Assembly (NCBI GenBank): GCA_021796535.1
Contig: JAKABW010000002.1
Coordinates: 24,954-88,953, forward strand
Source of the DNA: Actinomycetes bacterium
GTDB lineage: Bacteria > Actinomycetota > Acidimicrobiia > Acidimicrobiales > Bog-793
Direction: 5' to 3'
DNA length: 64,000 nt
In this document: piece by piece, positions 26,988 through 38,504 of the stretch
Position numbering within the stretch: position 1 is the stretch's first letter
Layout: every line of letters starts with the position of its first letter
Notes under the pieces: model-generated
What the model saw: only the letters and a program-made list of their open reading frames with translations
Told to the model about the DNA's origin: nothing
Database searches by the model: none
Program-made: the position numbers and the translations under genes

Positions 26988-28373
26988 ATGAATTTGTTTG
27001 ACCTGAACAATTGTCGCAAGATACACATCGTGGGGATAGGCGGCGCCGGAATGAGCGCCATCGCCGCCGTGCTGAAATCCATAGGATTTGACGTCAGCGG
27101 CAGCGATGTCCGCCGCAGTCACGCTTTGGACAGATTGGAGGCACAGGGCATCCGGATCTACCTGGGACACAGCGAAGAAAACGGTTTGTCGGGCGATCTG
27201 CTTACCTATTCTTCGGCCGTTCCGATTTCCAATCCGGAGCTTCTGGCTGCTGCGGCCAGAGGAATACCGGTCGTTCCCCGCAGTGAAATCCTGGCGGCCA
27301 TCTCGGCCATGAAAAGATCTCTTTGCGTGGCCGGCACACACGGAAAAACTACCACCACAACCATGCTCGGAATGATACTGGCCGAAGCGGGACTTTCGCC
27401 TTCTCTGATCGTGGGCGGGGACGTCAACGAAATCGGGAGCAATGCGATTTGGGGCGAAGGAGAATTTTTGGTTCTGGAAGCCGACGAAAGCGACGGAACT
27501 TTCTTGAAACTTGCCACGGATATCGCCGTGGTAACCAGCATAGAGGCAGATCATCTCGATTTTTACGGTTCTTTTGACGCTTTGACCGAAGCTTACAGGC
27601 GCTTCGTTGACAATGCCGAATCGGGGGCCGTTCTTTGTGCTGACGACAATGTCATTTCCGGCATGAATATAAGGGGCAATAACCTGCATTACTACGGCAC
27701 TTCGGAAAAGGCCGATTATCGGATTTGCAATTTCAGTCCTTCGAGAAACGGAGTGGCTTTCGATATCGTGTTTGATTCGGAGCTCCTCGGTCACGTGGAT
27801 ATGCCGGTGTTCGGCGAACACAACGCCAGAAATGCCGCGGCTGCCATAGCGGCGTCGTTACTGGCGGGAGCGTCTTTTGACTCCGCCGTTTCCGCGTTGT
27901 CCCGTTTTGCCGGAGTAGCCAGGCGCTTTGAGTTCCGCGGGGAAGCCAGAGGCGTGACTTTTGTGGATGATTACGCCCATCTGCCGGGAGAAATTAAAGC
28001 GACCCTGGCGGCCGCCAAACAACTTGAAGCCGGACGCGTCGTGGCGGTATTTCAGCCCCACCGCTATTCGAGAATCGCCTCTCTGGCCAATGATTTCGGT
28101 TCTGCTTTCCATGACGCGGATTTGGTTGTCGTAACCGACGTTTATCCGGCCGGTGAAAAACCGTTGCCGGGCGTAACCGGCGAACTTGTATCTTCGGCCG
28201 TGCGCCGCAACACGGAACCGGCATCCGTGTATTACTGCCCCGGCAGAAAAGAACTGGTGGAATTGCTGAAAGAAACTTTGCGGGAAGGCGACCTCTGTCT
28301 CAGCCTGTCGGCGGGCGATTTGTCAAGTTTGCCGGAGGAGATTATGGGGGAGTGGTCTGCCAATTTCGGTTGA
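26988..28373 (+). CDS. murC: UDP-N-acetylmuramate-L-alanine ligase MurC
   Basis: A 461-residue Mur ligase, the first of the stem-peptide series. Features: the Rossmann opening HIVGIGGAGMSAIA, P-loop CVAGTHGKTTTTTM, EADESDGTFL, and SIEADHLDFYGS. The C-terminal domain has FVDDYAHLPGEI and FQPHRYSR. The start ATG follows GGGAGAAG at about 26972. It is separated from murG by 75 bases. Confidence 0.95.
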   Translation: MNLFDLNNCRKIHIVGIGGAGMSAIAAVLKSIGFDVSGSDVRRSHALDRLEAQGIRIYLGHSEENGLSGDLLTYSSAVPISNPELLAAAARGIPVVPRSEILAAISAMKRSLCVAGTHGKTTTTTMLGMILAEAGLSPSLIVGGDVNEIGSNAIWGEGEFLVLEADESDGTFLKLATDIAVVTSIEADHLDFYGSFDALTEAYRRFVDNAESGAVLCADDNVISGMNIRGNNLHYYGTSEKADYRICNFSPSRNGVAFDIVFDSELLGHVDMPVFGEHNARNAAAAIAASLLAGASFDSAVSALSRFAGVARRFEFRGEARGVTFVDDYAHLPGEIKATLAAAKQLEAGRVVAVFQPHRYSRIASLANDFGSAFHDADLVVVTDVYPAGEKPLPGVTGELVSSAVRRNTEPASVYYCPGRKELVELLKETLREGDLCLSLSAGDLSSLPEEIMGEWSANFG

Positions 28374-28439
28374 AAGCGTTTCCGGAGTATACAATGGCCT
28401 GATGGGATCACGATTTGGGGATATGCGGCCGGTGTAGAT

Positions 28440-29396
28440 ATGGAAAGATTCGAAAAAGACAGCGAACTGAGCGACAGGCTGGCAATTGCCGCCGGTATTC
28501 TGACTGCGGAAAAGAAAGAAAACGTTTTTTTTGACTTTCCCATCGGTCAAAAGACAACTTACAGAGCGGGAGGCAGCGCCGCCCTCTTTTTACTGATCGA
28601 CAATCCGGGTGACCTTTATCCGCTGGCTGCCGCCCTGCGGGAGTCTTCCCTTGCCATGCTTTGTCTTGGCAAGGGCTCCAATACGTTGGTATCCGAGAGC
28701 GGCTTTGTCGGCATTTGCTGTGCGCTGTCGGACAGTTTTTCTTATGTAAAAACGGATAAGAAAAATCTCACAGTCACATGCGGGGCCGCCGCCGCGCTGC
28801 CCCAGATCGCCAGACAAAGCACCGCGGCGGGACTGTCCGGATTGGAATGGGCCGTCGGGATACCCGGCTCTTGCGGGGGTGCCGTCTTTATGAATGCCGG
28901 GGGACACGGCTCCGATGTCGCTTCCGTCATCAAGCAGGCAAGCGTTTTTGATATCGAGAGACAAGAGATTTTGCACAGCAAAAGTGAAGAGATGGTTTTT
29001 TCTTACAGACACTCCCCGCTATCAGGCCGGGAGATAGTTTTGGAAGCGGTTTTTAATGTCACGCCGGGAGACGTGCAAAAATCACTTGCGGTTATTCAAG
29101 AAATTGTGGCCTGGAGAAGAGTAAATCAGCCCGGCGGGAAAAATGCCGGTTCGGTGTTTAAAAATCCGCAGGGGCTGTCGGTCGGGAAATTGCTCGACGA
29201 TCTGGGCTTCAAAGGATTCCGATACAATTCGGCCTGTATTTCGGAAAAACACGCCAACTTTTTTCAGCTGGATCCCGGCGGGAAGAGTGACGATGTTTTT
29301 GTGCTCATCGAAATGGTCCGCGGCAAAGTGTTGAAAGAAACAGGCATAGTCCTGGAGCCGGAAGTAAAACTCGTCGGTTTTGAGAGCTTGCGGTAG
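28440..29396 (+). CDS. murB: UDP-N-acetylenolpyruvoylglucosamine reductase MurB
   Basis: A 318-residue flavoenzyme that makes UDP-MurNAc. The FAD-binding part has TYRAGGSAALFL and GKGSNTLV. Next come GLEWAVGIPGSCGGAVFMNAG, the Y-R-x-S-x-L-type loop FSYRHSPL, and NAGSVFKNP with the catalytic Ser. The C-terminal Glu lies in EPEVKLVGF. The length fits the type II (short) form. It follows murC, as in many Gram-positive dcw clusters. Confidence 0.93.
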   Translation: MERFEKDSELSDRLAIAAGILTAEKKENVFFDFPIGQKTTYRAGGSAALFLLIDNPGDLYPLAAALRESSLAMLCLGKGSNTLVSESGFVGICCALSDSFSYVKTDKKNLTVTCGAAAALPQIARQSTAAGLSGLEWAVGIPGSCGGAVFMNAGGHGSDVASVIKQASVFDIERQEILHSKSEEMVFSYRHSPLSGREIVLEAVFNVTPGDVQKSLAVIQEIVAWRRVNQPGGKNAGSVFKNPQGLSVGKLLDDLGFKGFRYNSACISEKHANFFQLDPGGKSDDVFVLIEMVRGKVLKETGIVLEPEVKLVGFESLR

Positions 29397-29398
29397 TC

Positions 29399-29420
29399 AA
29401 TTGTCACAAAATAGACAATT
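29399..29420. repeat. Inverted repeat between murB and ftsQ
   Basis: AATTGTC (29399-29405) and GACAATT (29414-29420), spaced by eight bases, directly after the murB stop. It lies in the only sizeable gap (130 bases) of the later dcw cluster, so it may be an operator or a weak terminator ahead of a separate ftsQZ promoter. Confidence 0.4.
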
Positions 29421-29525
29421 ACTGACTGAAATATAAGCTTAGTTCTATGCAAAAACTGTGCACAAAAATTATTGTCTTTCCACAGTGGATAATTTTTGCG
29501 GTTGGTACTAATATGGTAAGGATAA

Positions 29526-30302
29526 ATGGGTTCTAAAACTTTACCAAAGGTAACCGATGCATTTTCACCTGCGACCTTCCAAAACTCAGCCCTCAGGAGC
29601 AAGAGAGGCAAAATTGTGACGCTCGTTACCCTTTGCGTTATGGCGCTTGCGGTGGCGATACTTTTTTTGCTCTACTCCCCATTTTTTTCGGCGCGGACAA
29701 TTTGGGTGCAGGGTTCTCCTTATCTTTCCAAACAACAGGTACTTTCCGTCGCCCAGGTGTCGGAGGCAACCCCCCTGTTTGACGTAAATCCCGGACACGT
29801 CTCGGCTTTGCTAGAGCGGGACCCCTGGATAGAAAAAGCAACGGTCAGCGTGCTTTGGCCTTCGAAGATTCTAATACGCGTGCGGGAAGCAAAACCTGTG
29901 GGATTTTTGCAACTGACCAACGGGTCTGATGTCATCGTCGGTTCGAACGGCAAGGTCCTGTCTTCCCCGCCCGCCGCATCCGGGTTGCCCCGGTTCGTTT
30001 TGCCCTCCGGACTTTCTCCCCAAAAAGCCTCTGCCGAGCGTTTGCCGTCTTCTCTTCTGACGGAAGACGAGATCATGACCGCTATGCCCAACTCTTTGAC
30101 CGGCTACGTAAAAAATATCCATTACCTGAACGCCCTGGGTGCAGAGTTGGTCTTGCAAAACGGGACGGATGTCGTTTTTGGGAATTCTTTTAATCTGAGG
30201 GAAAAGTGGATTGCTTTAGCGACTATGATAACCAAAACGAATATTAATAAGGATCGGGAAATAGATTTAAGGGATCCCAACTTGCCGGTTGTGACCCAGT
30301 GA
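29526..30302 (+). CDS. ftsQ: Cell division protein FtsQ (DivIB)
   Basis: A 258-residue bitopic protein with a cytoplasmic N-terminus of about 35 residues and one helix (about 37-57, TLVTLCVMALAVAILFLLYS). A POTRA domain (about 62-130) follows: IWVQGSPYLSKQQVLSVAQV, then LLERDPWIEKATVSVLWPSKILIRVREAKPVGF. A FtsQ-beta domain ends the protein. It links FtsL/FtsB to the divisome. The position before ftsZ, without ftsA, is the actinobacterial arrangement. Confidence 0.9.
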   Translation: MGSKTLPKVTDAFSPATFQNSALRSKRGKIVTLVTLCVMALAVAILFLLYSPFFSARTIWVQGSPYLSKQQVLSVAQVSEATPLFDVNPGHVSALLERDPWIEKATVSVLWPSKILIRVREAKPVGFLQLTNGSDVIVGSNGKVLSSPPAASGLPRFVLPSGLSPQKASAERLPSSLLTEDEIMTAMPNSLTGYVKNIHYLNALGAELVLQNGTDVVFGNSFNLREKWIALATMITKTNINKDREIDLRDPNLPVVTQ

Positions 30303-30365
30303 GAGTTTGCACAGGTTTCAATAAGTTGCACTTTGAAACCAAAATTGACAGGAAGGCGATGACTT

Positions 30366-31508
30366 ATGGATAGTTCATCACAAGGCTTTATCGCAGTTAT
30401 AAAAGTAGTGGGAGTGGGCGGCGCCGGTGTAAATGCGGTCAACCGTATGATTGACGCCGGTCTGCGGGGCGTCGAATTTATAGGCGTAAATACAGACGCC
30501 CAGGCACTTTTGATGAGCGATGCCGACATCAAGTTGGATATAGGACGCCAGACGACGCGCGGCCTCGGAGCGGGAAGCGATCCCGAGGTCGGCAGAGCAG
30601 CGGCCGAAGAACACAAAGAAGAAATAGAAGAGCTTTTAAAAGGCGCCGACATGGTCTTTATTACGGCCGGCGAAGGCGGCGGCACCGGGACGGGAGGTGC
30701 TCCCGTCGTGGCGGAAGTGGCCAAGAGTCTGGGGGCTTTGACCATAGGCGTTGTCACCAGACCGTTCGATTTTGAAGGGAGAAGAAGAGCCCTTCAAGCC
30801 GAAGAGGGCATCAAAAAACTGAAAGACAAAGTCGATACTCTGATAGTCATTCCGAACCAAAGACTTCTCACTCTGGCCGATGCCAAAACTTCGATGGTGG
30901 ACGCTTTCAGAATGGCGGACGAGGTCTTACTGCAGGGCGTGGGCGGCATTACCGATCTGATCAACGTTCCGGGCGTCATAAACATAGACTTTGCCGACGT
31001 AAAAATGATTATGGCGGATGCCGGTACCGCCATCATGGGAATCGGCACCGCAACAGGGGAAGGCAGGGCGGCCAATGCGGCCCGCCATGCCATCAAGAGT
31101 CCGCTTCTGGAGTCTTCGATCGACGGAGCCAGGGGCATACTTTTGAACATAGCCGGCGGACCGGGACTCGGCCTTCTCGAGGTAAGCGAAGCGGCTTCCA
31201 TAGTGCAGGAAGTGGCGCACCCGGATGCCAACATCATTTTTGGAAACGTCATCGACAGTTCTCTTTCCGACTCGGTGAGGGTAACGGTCATCGCCGCCGG
31301 GTTCAGCGACTACACGGACGGCGCTTTGGCCGGATCGGAGCCGAAATTCGCCGCCGCCGATAAAGCTGATCATGCAAAGCAGAGCTTGTCTTCCCGCCCG
31401 CAGCAAAACGGAACAACCCCGGAAAAGAAAAAAATAGACGTATTTGCCATTTTGGACGACAAAGACGACTTAGACGACGATTTTGACGTTCCCTCTTTTC
31501 TGAAGTAA
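30366..31508 (+). CDS. ftsZ: Cell division GTPase FtsZ
   Basis: A 380-residue tubulin homologue that forms the Z ring. GTP-binding signature [10 protein letters not shown] near 105, [11 protein letters not shown] near the start, the T7 loop [11 protein letters not shown], and NIIFGNVID in the C-terminal domain. After a short linker the tail is strongly acidic ([17 protein letters not shown]). The last residues are the conserved peptide that binds partners such as SepF. A ribosome-binding site AGGAAGG lies before the ATG. No ftsA is present, so SepF is the likely membrane tether, though it is not in this window. Confidence 0.97.
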   Translation: MDSSSQGFIAVIKVVGVGGAGVNAVNRMIDAGLRGVEFIGVNTDAQALLMSDADIKLDIGRQTTRGLGAGSDPEVGRAAAEEHKEEIEELLKGADMVFITAGEGGGTGTGGAPVVAEVAKSLGALTIGVVTRPFDFEGRRRALQAEEGIKKLKDKVDTLIVIPNQRLLTLADAKTSMVDAFRMADEVLLQGVGGITDLINVPGVINIDFADVKMIMADAGTAIMGIGTATGEGRAANAARHAIKSPLLESSIDGARGILLNIAGGPGLGLLEVSEAASIVQEVAHPDANIIFGNVIDSSLSDSVRVTVIAAGFSDYTDGALAGSEPKFAAADKADHAKQSLSSRPQQNGTTPEKKKIDVFAILDDKDDLDDDFDVPSFLK

Positions 31509-31598
31509 CACGGGCAGCGCCCATATTTGTAACGTTACTTTTTGAAGGGAATGCCGGGGGTGTGTTGCTTTTGGCACAAACAGCGGTAATCTGTATAT

Positions 31599-32159
31599 AT
31601 GAGCTGGAATGAAGACCTAAAAGAGCGTTTACAAAACGGCATGAAGCTGATTGAGCCCAATATCAAAACGGGTAAAGACTTCATGGAACATTTGTTGTCG
31701 GACGTACAAAAAGAAGCCGACGTCGGAAGAGAAAAAGTAGCCGAAACCAAGTTGGATTTGGAAGAACTTGCCCAACACTTCGGTGCCAAGGCCAAGTTGA
31801 CCGGCGAACGTTTTGAAGAACTTATCCGGCAGGAAGTCCAAAGACAGGTGGAGTCGTATATCAAGCGCCGGCGTGAGCATTTGTCGCAGGCTGTTGTCTC
31901 TTATGCCGCTCAGGTCCAAAAAGCTATTTCGGGCATCGCGCACCAAGTTTTCAACGATTCCAAGAACAGTCCCGCAGATGCGGTTCCCGCAGTCGATCAG
32001 CCGCAGGCAGAGTTGCCCAAAGCTGAGACCGCAAAGACCGCTCCAAAGTCGGCCGCAAAGACCGCTCCAAAGACCGCTTTGAAAACTGCTGCGGAAAAAC
32101 CGAGAGCCAAAAAAACTTTGCCCGCCGACGAAAGCAAAACAAGACAAAAGAATATATGA
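31599..32159 (+). CDS. Unknown coiled-coil protein with histone H1-like tail
   Basis: 186 residues with no recognised family. Residues about 1-115 are charged and helical, with likely coiled coil (KLDLEELAQHFGAKAKLTGERFEELI, then RQVESYIKRRREHLSQ). Residues about 135-186 are Ala/Lys/Pro/Thr-rich with repeats of the type AKTAPKSAAKTAPKTALKTA, like histone H1 or PhaF-type tails that bind DNA. There is no signal peptide or membrane helix. At the DNA level an 18-base stretch is repeated at 32031 and 32055. It sits just after ftsZ, where other actinobacteria have pgeF/yggS/sepF, so a role in nucleoid or division is possible but unproven. Confidence 0.7.
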   Translation: MSWNEDLKERLQNGMKLIEPNIKTGKDFMEHLLSDVQKEADVGREKVAETKLDLEELAQHFGAKAKLTGERFEELIRQEVQRQVESYIKRRREHLSQAVVSYAAQVQKAISGIAHQVFNDSKNSPADAVPAVDQPQAELPKAETAKTAPKSAAKTAPKTALKTAAEKPRAKKTLPADESKTRQKNI

Positions 32160-32276
32160 TTCAAAGAGGCGTCTTTTTCGTAAAGTCGGCTTGAAAAACC
32201 GTGTTTCGTGTGGCTTTATGCCTGTTTAATCAGATATTTGAACACGGCACAGCTTTTGGAAACTAAGGTAAAGTTT

Positions 32277-33095
32277 ATGGCGAAAACCATCTTATTGCTG
32301 GCACACCCCGGATATACAAAAGATACCGAAGTGGTTTCACAGATCTTCAAGTGGTGGGATGCCAACGGATATGACGTAACGGACGTTTCTGATCGCGGGA
32401 TTGACTATCGAATACCAAAAAATTCAGGAGTGGAGTTTGTTTTGAGTTTGGGGGGCGACGGCACGATGTTGCGGGCGGCCCAGCTGGTGATGGGAACGGA
32501 CATAGCTTTGGTCGGCATCAATTTCGGAAGACTCGGCTACCTCACTCAGATGGAACCGGACGGCATCCACGGCTATTTTGAAAAGTTGCTCGTGCGCGAT
32601 TACAGCATCGAAGAAAAAGCAACTTTGGAAATTACCGCCGGCAACAAAACCTTTTTTTGTCTGAATGAAGTCACCATAGAAAAAGCCGTTCCCGGTCATA
32701 CAGTTTCTCTGGTTTTGGAAATTTCAAAGTCGGAATTTATTGCTTATCGCGGCGACGGCGTTCTGATTGCGACGCCAACCGGTTCCACGGCCTATAATCT
32801 GTCTTTGGGCGGTCCCATCCTCGTTCCCACGCTGAAAGCCATGTTGCTTACCCCCATAGCTCCCCATACCCTTTTTGACAGATCGATTATTTTGGGCGAA
32901 GACGAAATCGTGGAAGCCATACTGAGAGACGACTCCAAAGCACTCCTTGTGGCGGACGGAAACCTTCTCGCTCCCCTCGGAGCCGGAGACAGAGTATCCG
33001 TGCGTTCAGGCGGGCACAGGGTGCGCATCGTGCGCTTTCCGGGGCCGGATTTTTATGAAGTGGTGCGGGAAAAGTTCTATACGAATGACAGGTAG
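32277..33095 (+). CDS. nadK: NAD kinase
   Basis: A 272-residue ATP-NAD kinase that makes NADP in the cytoplasm. Motifs: LGGDGTMLRAAQL (GGDG), NFGRLGYL, LNEVTIEK, and the Gly-rich GSTAYNLSLGGPI. The start is ATG 32277 behind AAGGT; the frame is open to 32208 but has no signal there. It directly precedes recN, a common pair in Gram-positive bacteria. Confidence 0.93.
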   Translation: MAKTILLLAHPGYTKDTEVVSQIFKWWDANGYDVTDVSDRGIDYRIPKNSGVEFVLSLGGDGTMLRAAQLVMGTDIALVGINFGRLGYLTQMEPDGIHGYFEKLLVRDYSIEEKATLEITAGNKTFFCLNEVTIEKAVPGHTVSLVLEISKSEFIAYRGDGVLIATPTGSTAYNLSLGGPILVPTLKAMLLTPIAPHTLFDRSIILGEDEIVEAILRDDSKALLVADGNLLAPLGAGDRVSVRSGGHRVRIVRFPGPDFYEVVREKFYTNDR

Positions 33096-33098
33096 GGC

Positions 33099-34784
33099 AT
33101 GCTTGAAGAATTGAGGGTCAAGTCGTTTGGCATCATTGCGGATACGGCACTCGAGCTGTCTTCCGGGCTGAACGTGTTGACGGGAGAAACAGGCGCCGGA
33201 AAAACCTTGATCATCGGCGCCCTGCAATTGCTGTTCGGATCCAAGCAGGACTACAAAAGTTCCGACGGTCGCGAAACCGTGATAGAAGGACGTTTCCGTT
33301 TGGACAAAGAGGCCGTTGCCGCTTTGTCCGGACTCAGAGAACCTTCTCCGGAAGAGCCTGAGGAAGAACGGGGCGACCCCGATCTTTTCGGGGACTCGGA
33401 GCACGAATATATCCTCAGGCGTCAGATCACCGAGGGAAAAAAGTCAAGATTCTACATCAACGGCTCCATGGCAACGGCCAAAGAGGCGGCGGAGATCGGA
33501 GAAGTCGCCATAGAGATATTCGGTCAGCACGAACAGATGCGTCTGATGAAAACTTCTGCCCAGAGAGCGGCTTTGGACCGCTATGCCGGTATCTCTTTGG
33601 AAGAATTGCAGGCGCTCAATTCGGCGTTGCGCAAGCTTGACAAAGAACTCCGGGGTTTCGGCGGAGACAAGGAATCTTTGGAAAGAGAAAAAGAGTTTTT
33701 GGAGTTTCAGCTGGCCGAGATAGACGCTTTGCGGATCGCTTCCGAGAGCGAAGACGACGATTTGAAGTCCGCCGAAGAACTGCTTGCTTCCGTGGGTGAG
33801 CTCAAAGAGTCCGCGCTCGGGGCTTTGCGGTTTTTGAAAGGGTCGGAATCCGGTCCCGGGGAAGGAGCCGACGATAAACTCGCCAACGCCCTGAGGATGC
33901 TTGACGGGAAAAACTACTTTGAGGCTGTCGTCGGGCGTTTGAACAACTGCCTGACGGAATTGGTGGACTTGACCAGTGAGTTGAGAGCATCGCTTGACGG
34001 TTTGGAAGACGATCCGGCTGCACTGGAGTCTGTGAGGATGAGACGCAACGAGTTGCACCGCGTCATGCGCAAATACGGGCAAAGCTTGGCCGGCGTGTTG
34101 GAAAAGCGGCAGGAGCTGAAAGAAAAATTGGAAAATATTGCCGGTTACGAAGAAACCAGGGCCCGTCTGCTTGGGCAAAAGAGGGAATTGGAACTGGAGA
34201 TGCGGGCGGCGGAAAAAGCGGTGGGGGACGCCAGACGAAAAGCCGCCCCCGAATTGGCAGAAGAGATAGAACGCCGTCTGAGCGAATTGAATCTTGCCGG
34301 AGCCTCTTTTGAAGTAAGGCTGGACGACGCCCCTTTTGCCGACAATGTGGAGTTTTTTATGGCGCCAAATCCGGGGCGGGAAGCCGTTTCTGTGGCCAAG
34401 GCCGCTTCCGGAGGGGAGTTGTCGCGAGTGATGCTGGCTCTGAAAGTCGTCTTGACGGACGGTGCCCTGACATATGTCTTTGACGAGGTGGACGCCGGAA
34501 TAGGCGGAGCCACGGCATTGGCTGTGGGAAGGCTCTTGTCAGGGTTGGCCCGAGACCGCCAAGTGGTGGTGGTTACCCATCTGGCGCAGGTGGCCGCTTT
34601 TGCCGACAGACATTTCGTGGTGGAAAAATCCAACGAAGGGGGGGACACCTCGACTTTTGTGAGAGAGGTGACGGCGGACGCTCTGCTTGCCGAACTGGCG
34701 CGGATGCTTTCCGGTCAGCCCGGCAGCGAAATAGCTTTACGGCACGCCAGAGAGCTGAAAGAAAAAGCTTCTCAGATGCGCTGA
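33099..34784 (+). CDS. recN: DNA repair protein RecN
   Basis: A 561-residue SMC-like ATPase used in double-strand break repair. N-terminal Walker A LTGETGAGKTLII, a long coiled coil (about 165-385, with a central break), and the C-terminal signature/Walker B parts (ASGGELSRVMLALK, TYVFDEVDAGIGG, VTHLAQVAAFAD). It starts three bases after the nadK stop. An acidic insert (EEPEEERGDPDLFGDSE) lies near 85-103. Confidence 0.95.
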   Translation: MLEELRVKSFGIIADTALELSSGLNVLTGETGAGKTLIIGALQLLFGSKQDYKSSDGRETVIEGRFRLDKEAVAALSGLREPSPEEPEEERGDPDLFGDSEHEYILRRQITEGKKSRFYINGSMATAKEAAEIGEVAIEIFGQHEQMRLMKTSAQRAALDRYAGISLEELQALNSALRKLDKELRGFGGDKESLEREKEFLEFQLAEIDALRIASESEDDDLKSAEELLASVGELKESALGALRFLKGSESGPGEGADDKLANALRMLDGKNYFEAVVGRLNNCLTELVDLTSELRASLDGLEDDPAALESVRMRRNELHRVMRKYGQSLAGVLEKRQELKEKLENIAGYEETRARLLGQKRELELEMRAAEKAVGDARRKAAPELAEEIERRLSELNLAGASFEVRLDDAPFADNVEFFMAPNPGREAVSVAKAASGGELSRVMLALKVVLTDGALTYVFDEVDAGIGGATALAVGRLLSGLARDRQVVVVTHLAQVAAFADRHFVVEKSNEGGDTSTFVREVTADALLAELARMLSGQPGSEIALRHARELKEKASQMR

Positions 34785-34788
34785 CGTC

Positions 34789-35760
34789 TTAGGCCGGCGG
34801 AGTTTCTTTGTTGAAGGCCACCGGAATTACGAATTTTTCCAAACTCTTCGGAATGCCTTTGCATACCGGAGCGCTGTTTTTGATGGAGTCGCATACCGCC
34901 CCTATGATGTGACCGGCCTGGGCCTGCAAATTCATGGTGGTTGGGAAAGCTCCGGCTGCGGCTTGGACAACGGTTTGTTTTATGCCTTGTTTGGCCAGCC
35001 ATTGTGGGTCATAACCCGGTGTGGCCAGAAAGTATTTGCCTCCCACCAAAAGAAAAGGAAGGGAATCTTTGACACCGGCGTAGGGGGGTTTGTCCCATTC
35101 GTTCATCAGCTTTGCTTCTTCCGGAGTCGGGCTTTGGAGGGGCTGCCATTTTCCCGGAGCGATTTGTTGGGTCGAGTACAGCTCCACCGGAAAGAAGTTG
35201 ATGTATTTGCTCGTATAGGTCGTTCCCACAAAAGAGGCCCCCGCCACATTGGGCATGGCGTCTTTCGGGGAGGAGATGACTGCCGCCAGGTTGCGGAAGG
35301 TGCCGAATTTGGCCAGAGCCTCCACTATCGGCCAGCTGAGTCCGGCACAGCCGCCGCAGTATTCGCCTCCGAAGTAGTATATGTCGAGCTTTCCGTTGGT
35401 CACCAGCAATTTTGCTTGTTTGGGTGGCAATTCGGCCGGCGGTGTTAGATTGCTTGCCTGCTGGGAGCTGATAAACATGGATCTTGGCGTAACGTCTTGG
35501 ATGGTATTGTCGTATGCCGTCGGCATGACGATGGCGCCGGAGTTTGCGGTGTTTTGCCCTCCGGTTCCCGCAACAACGACGGCTATCGCCGCTATGACGA
35601 TTATAACGGCCGCTATTCCCGCCGCAATGTACGTGCGCCTGCGCCCGGAGGACTTGCCTGCCCCTTCTTTTACAGGCGCTTCAGCCGGCCTTGGACGGGC
35701 CGGACCCGAGACGGCAACCTGTTTTTTGGGTCGTGAATTCTTATAAGTTTTTTTTGCCAT
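34789..35760 (-). CDS. DUF929 membrane-anchored thiol protein
   Basis: 323 residues. It has a basic Pro/Ala-rich cytoplasmic N-terminus (1-45), one membrane helix (about 46-66, IAAGIAAVIIVIAAIAVVV) and an extracytoplasmic DUF929 domain with a thioredoxin-like CxxC (GEYCGGCAGLSWPIVEAL, Cys near 135 and 138). A second Cys pair lies near the C-terminus (VCDSIKNSAPVC). The family is thought to act in thiol/disulfide chemistry outside the membrane, but no function is established. It is convergent with recN and divergent from pyrG. Confidence 0.75.
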   Translation of the reverse strand: MAKKTYKNSRPKKQVAVSGPARPRPAEAPVKEGAGKSSGRRRTYIAAGIAAVIIVIAAIAVVVAGTGGQNTANSGAIVMPTAYDNTIQDVTPRSMFISSQQASNLTPPAELPPKQAKLLVTNGKLDIYYFGGEYCGGCAGLSWPIVEALAKFGTFRNLAAVISSPKDAMPNVAGASFVGTTYTSKYINFFPVELYSTQQIAPGKWQPLQSPTPEEAKLMNEWDKPPYAGVKDSLPFLLVGGKYFLATPGYDPQWLAKQGIKQTVVQAAAGAFPTTMNLQAQAGHIIGAVCDSIKNSAPVCKGIPKSLEKFVIPVAFNKETPPA

Positions 35761-35948
35761 TTCGATTCCCCATGAACTAGCTTTTGATGTTCCCGTGTTT
35801 CACAAGCTGCGCTGTGTCGAAGTTCGCATTTTTGTATCGCTACATTATATAGTGCCCAAGCAAAGCGGCGGTGTCATAATCGGGTTTTTATGAAGCGTCC
35901 GGTTTGTTGCGCGTATTTTACCGAAATGTCATAACGGGTCCAAATATT

Positions 35949-37812
<1,864 letters not shown>

Positions 37813-37902
37813 GAAAGCAAGACTTGACGTTACAGATCACCATACGCGGCGCCTCTGCTATATTGAGTAGTCAGCGCTTTTGATTCGCAAAGGATTTTGA
37901 CA

Positions 37903-38475
37903 GTGACAGATTTCCCCGTATTTCGCCATATAGGCGAACGTCTGAGATATGATGCGGGTTTTTTTAATCTTGTAACGGGCACTTTTGTGGCACCGGACGG
38001 TTTCAGCTTTGAGCGGAGCATAGTGCGTCACCCCGGTGCCGTATGCATAGCGGCCCTGCATGCCGACAACGAATCCGTGGTGGCCGTCAGGCAGTACAGA
38101 TCGGCGGTCGATCGGCCTTTGCTGGAACTCCCCGCCGGGAAAATGGACAAACCGGAAGAGCCGCATCTTTTGTGCGCGCAAAGGGAACTTATCGAAGAAA
38201 CCGGTTATTTGGCGGAAAAATGGACCGAGCTCGGTTATTTTTACAATTCCCCCGGGTTTAATGACGAAAAGACAGTCATCTATTTGGCCGAAGATCTGAC
38301 AAAAATCGACAGATCGACGGAAGGCGTGGAAGAAAGCTATATGACCGTGGAAAAGATCAATTTGGCCGAATGCGACCAATTGACAGACGCCAAAGAATTG
38401 ACGGACGCCAAAACCCTGATAGCCCTCGGTTGGGTCAGGAGATACTTGGCCGAAAACAAAGGCAAGGTTTTCTGA
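37903..38475 (+). CDS. NUDIX hydrolase, ADP-ribose pyrophosphatase type
   Basis: About 190 residues. The Nudix box is GKMDKPEEPHLLCAQRELIEETGY, one residue longer than the standard spacing, preceded by ELPAG as in ADP-ribose pyrophosphatases. It would hydrolyse ADP-ribose or related nucleoside diphosphate compounds. GTG 37903 is eight bases after AAAGGA and is preferred over the TTG at 37897. The pyrG-Nudix-xerD order is common in Actinobacteria. Confidence 0.88.
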   Translation: MTDFPVFRHIGERLRYDAGFFNLVTGTFVAPDGFSFERSIVRHPGAVCIAALHADNESVVAVRQYRSAVDRPLLELPAGKMDKPEEPHLLCAQRELIEETGYLAEKWTELGYFYNSPGFNDEKTVIYLAEDLTKIDRSTEGVEESYMTVEKINLAECDQLTDAKELTDAKTLIALGWVRRYLAENKGKVF

Positions 38476-38504
38476 TGCCGCGAGTTCTTCTTTTTCGCAA
38501 CTGA

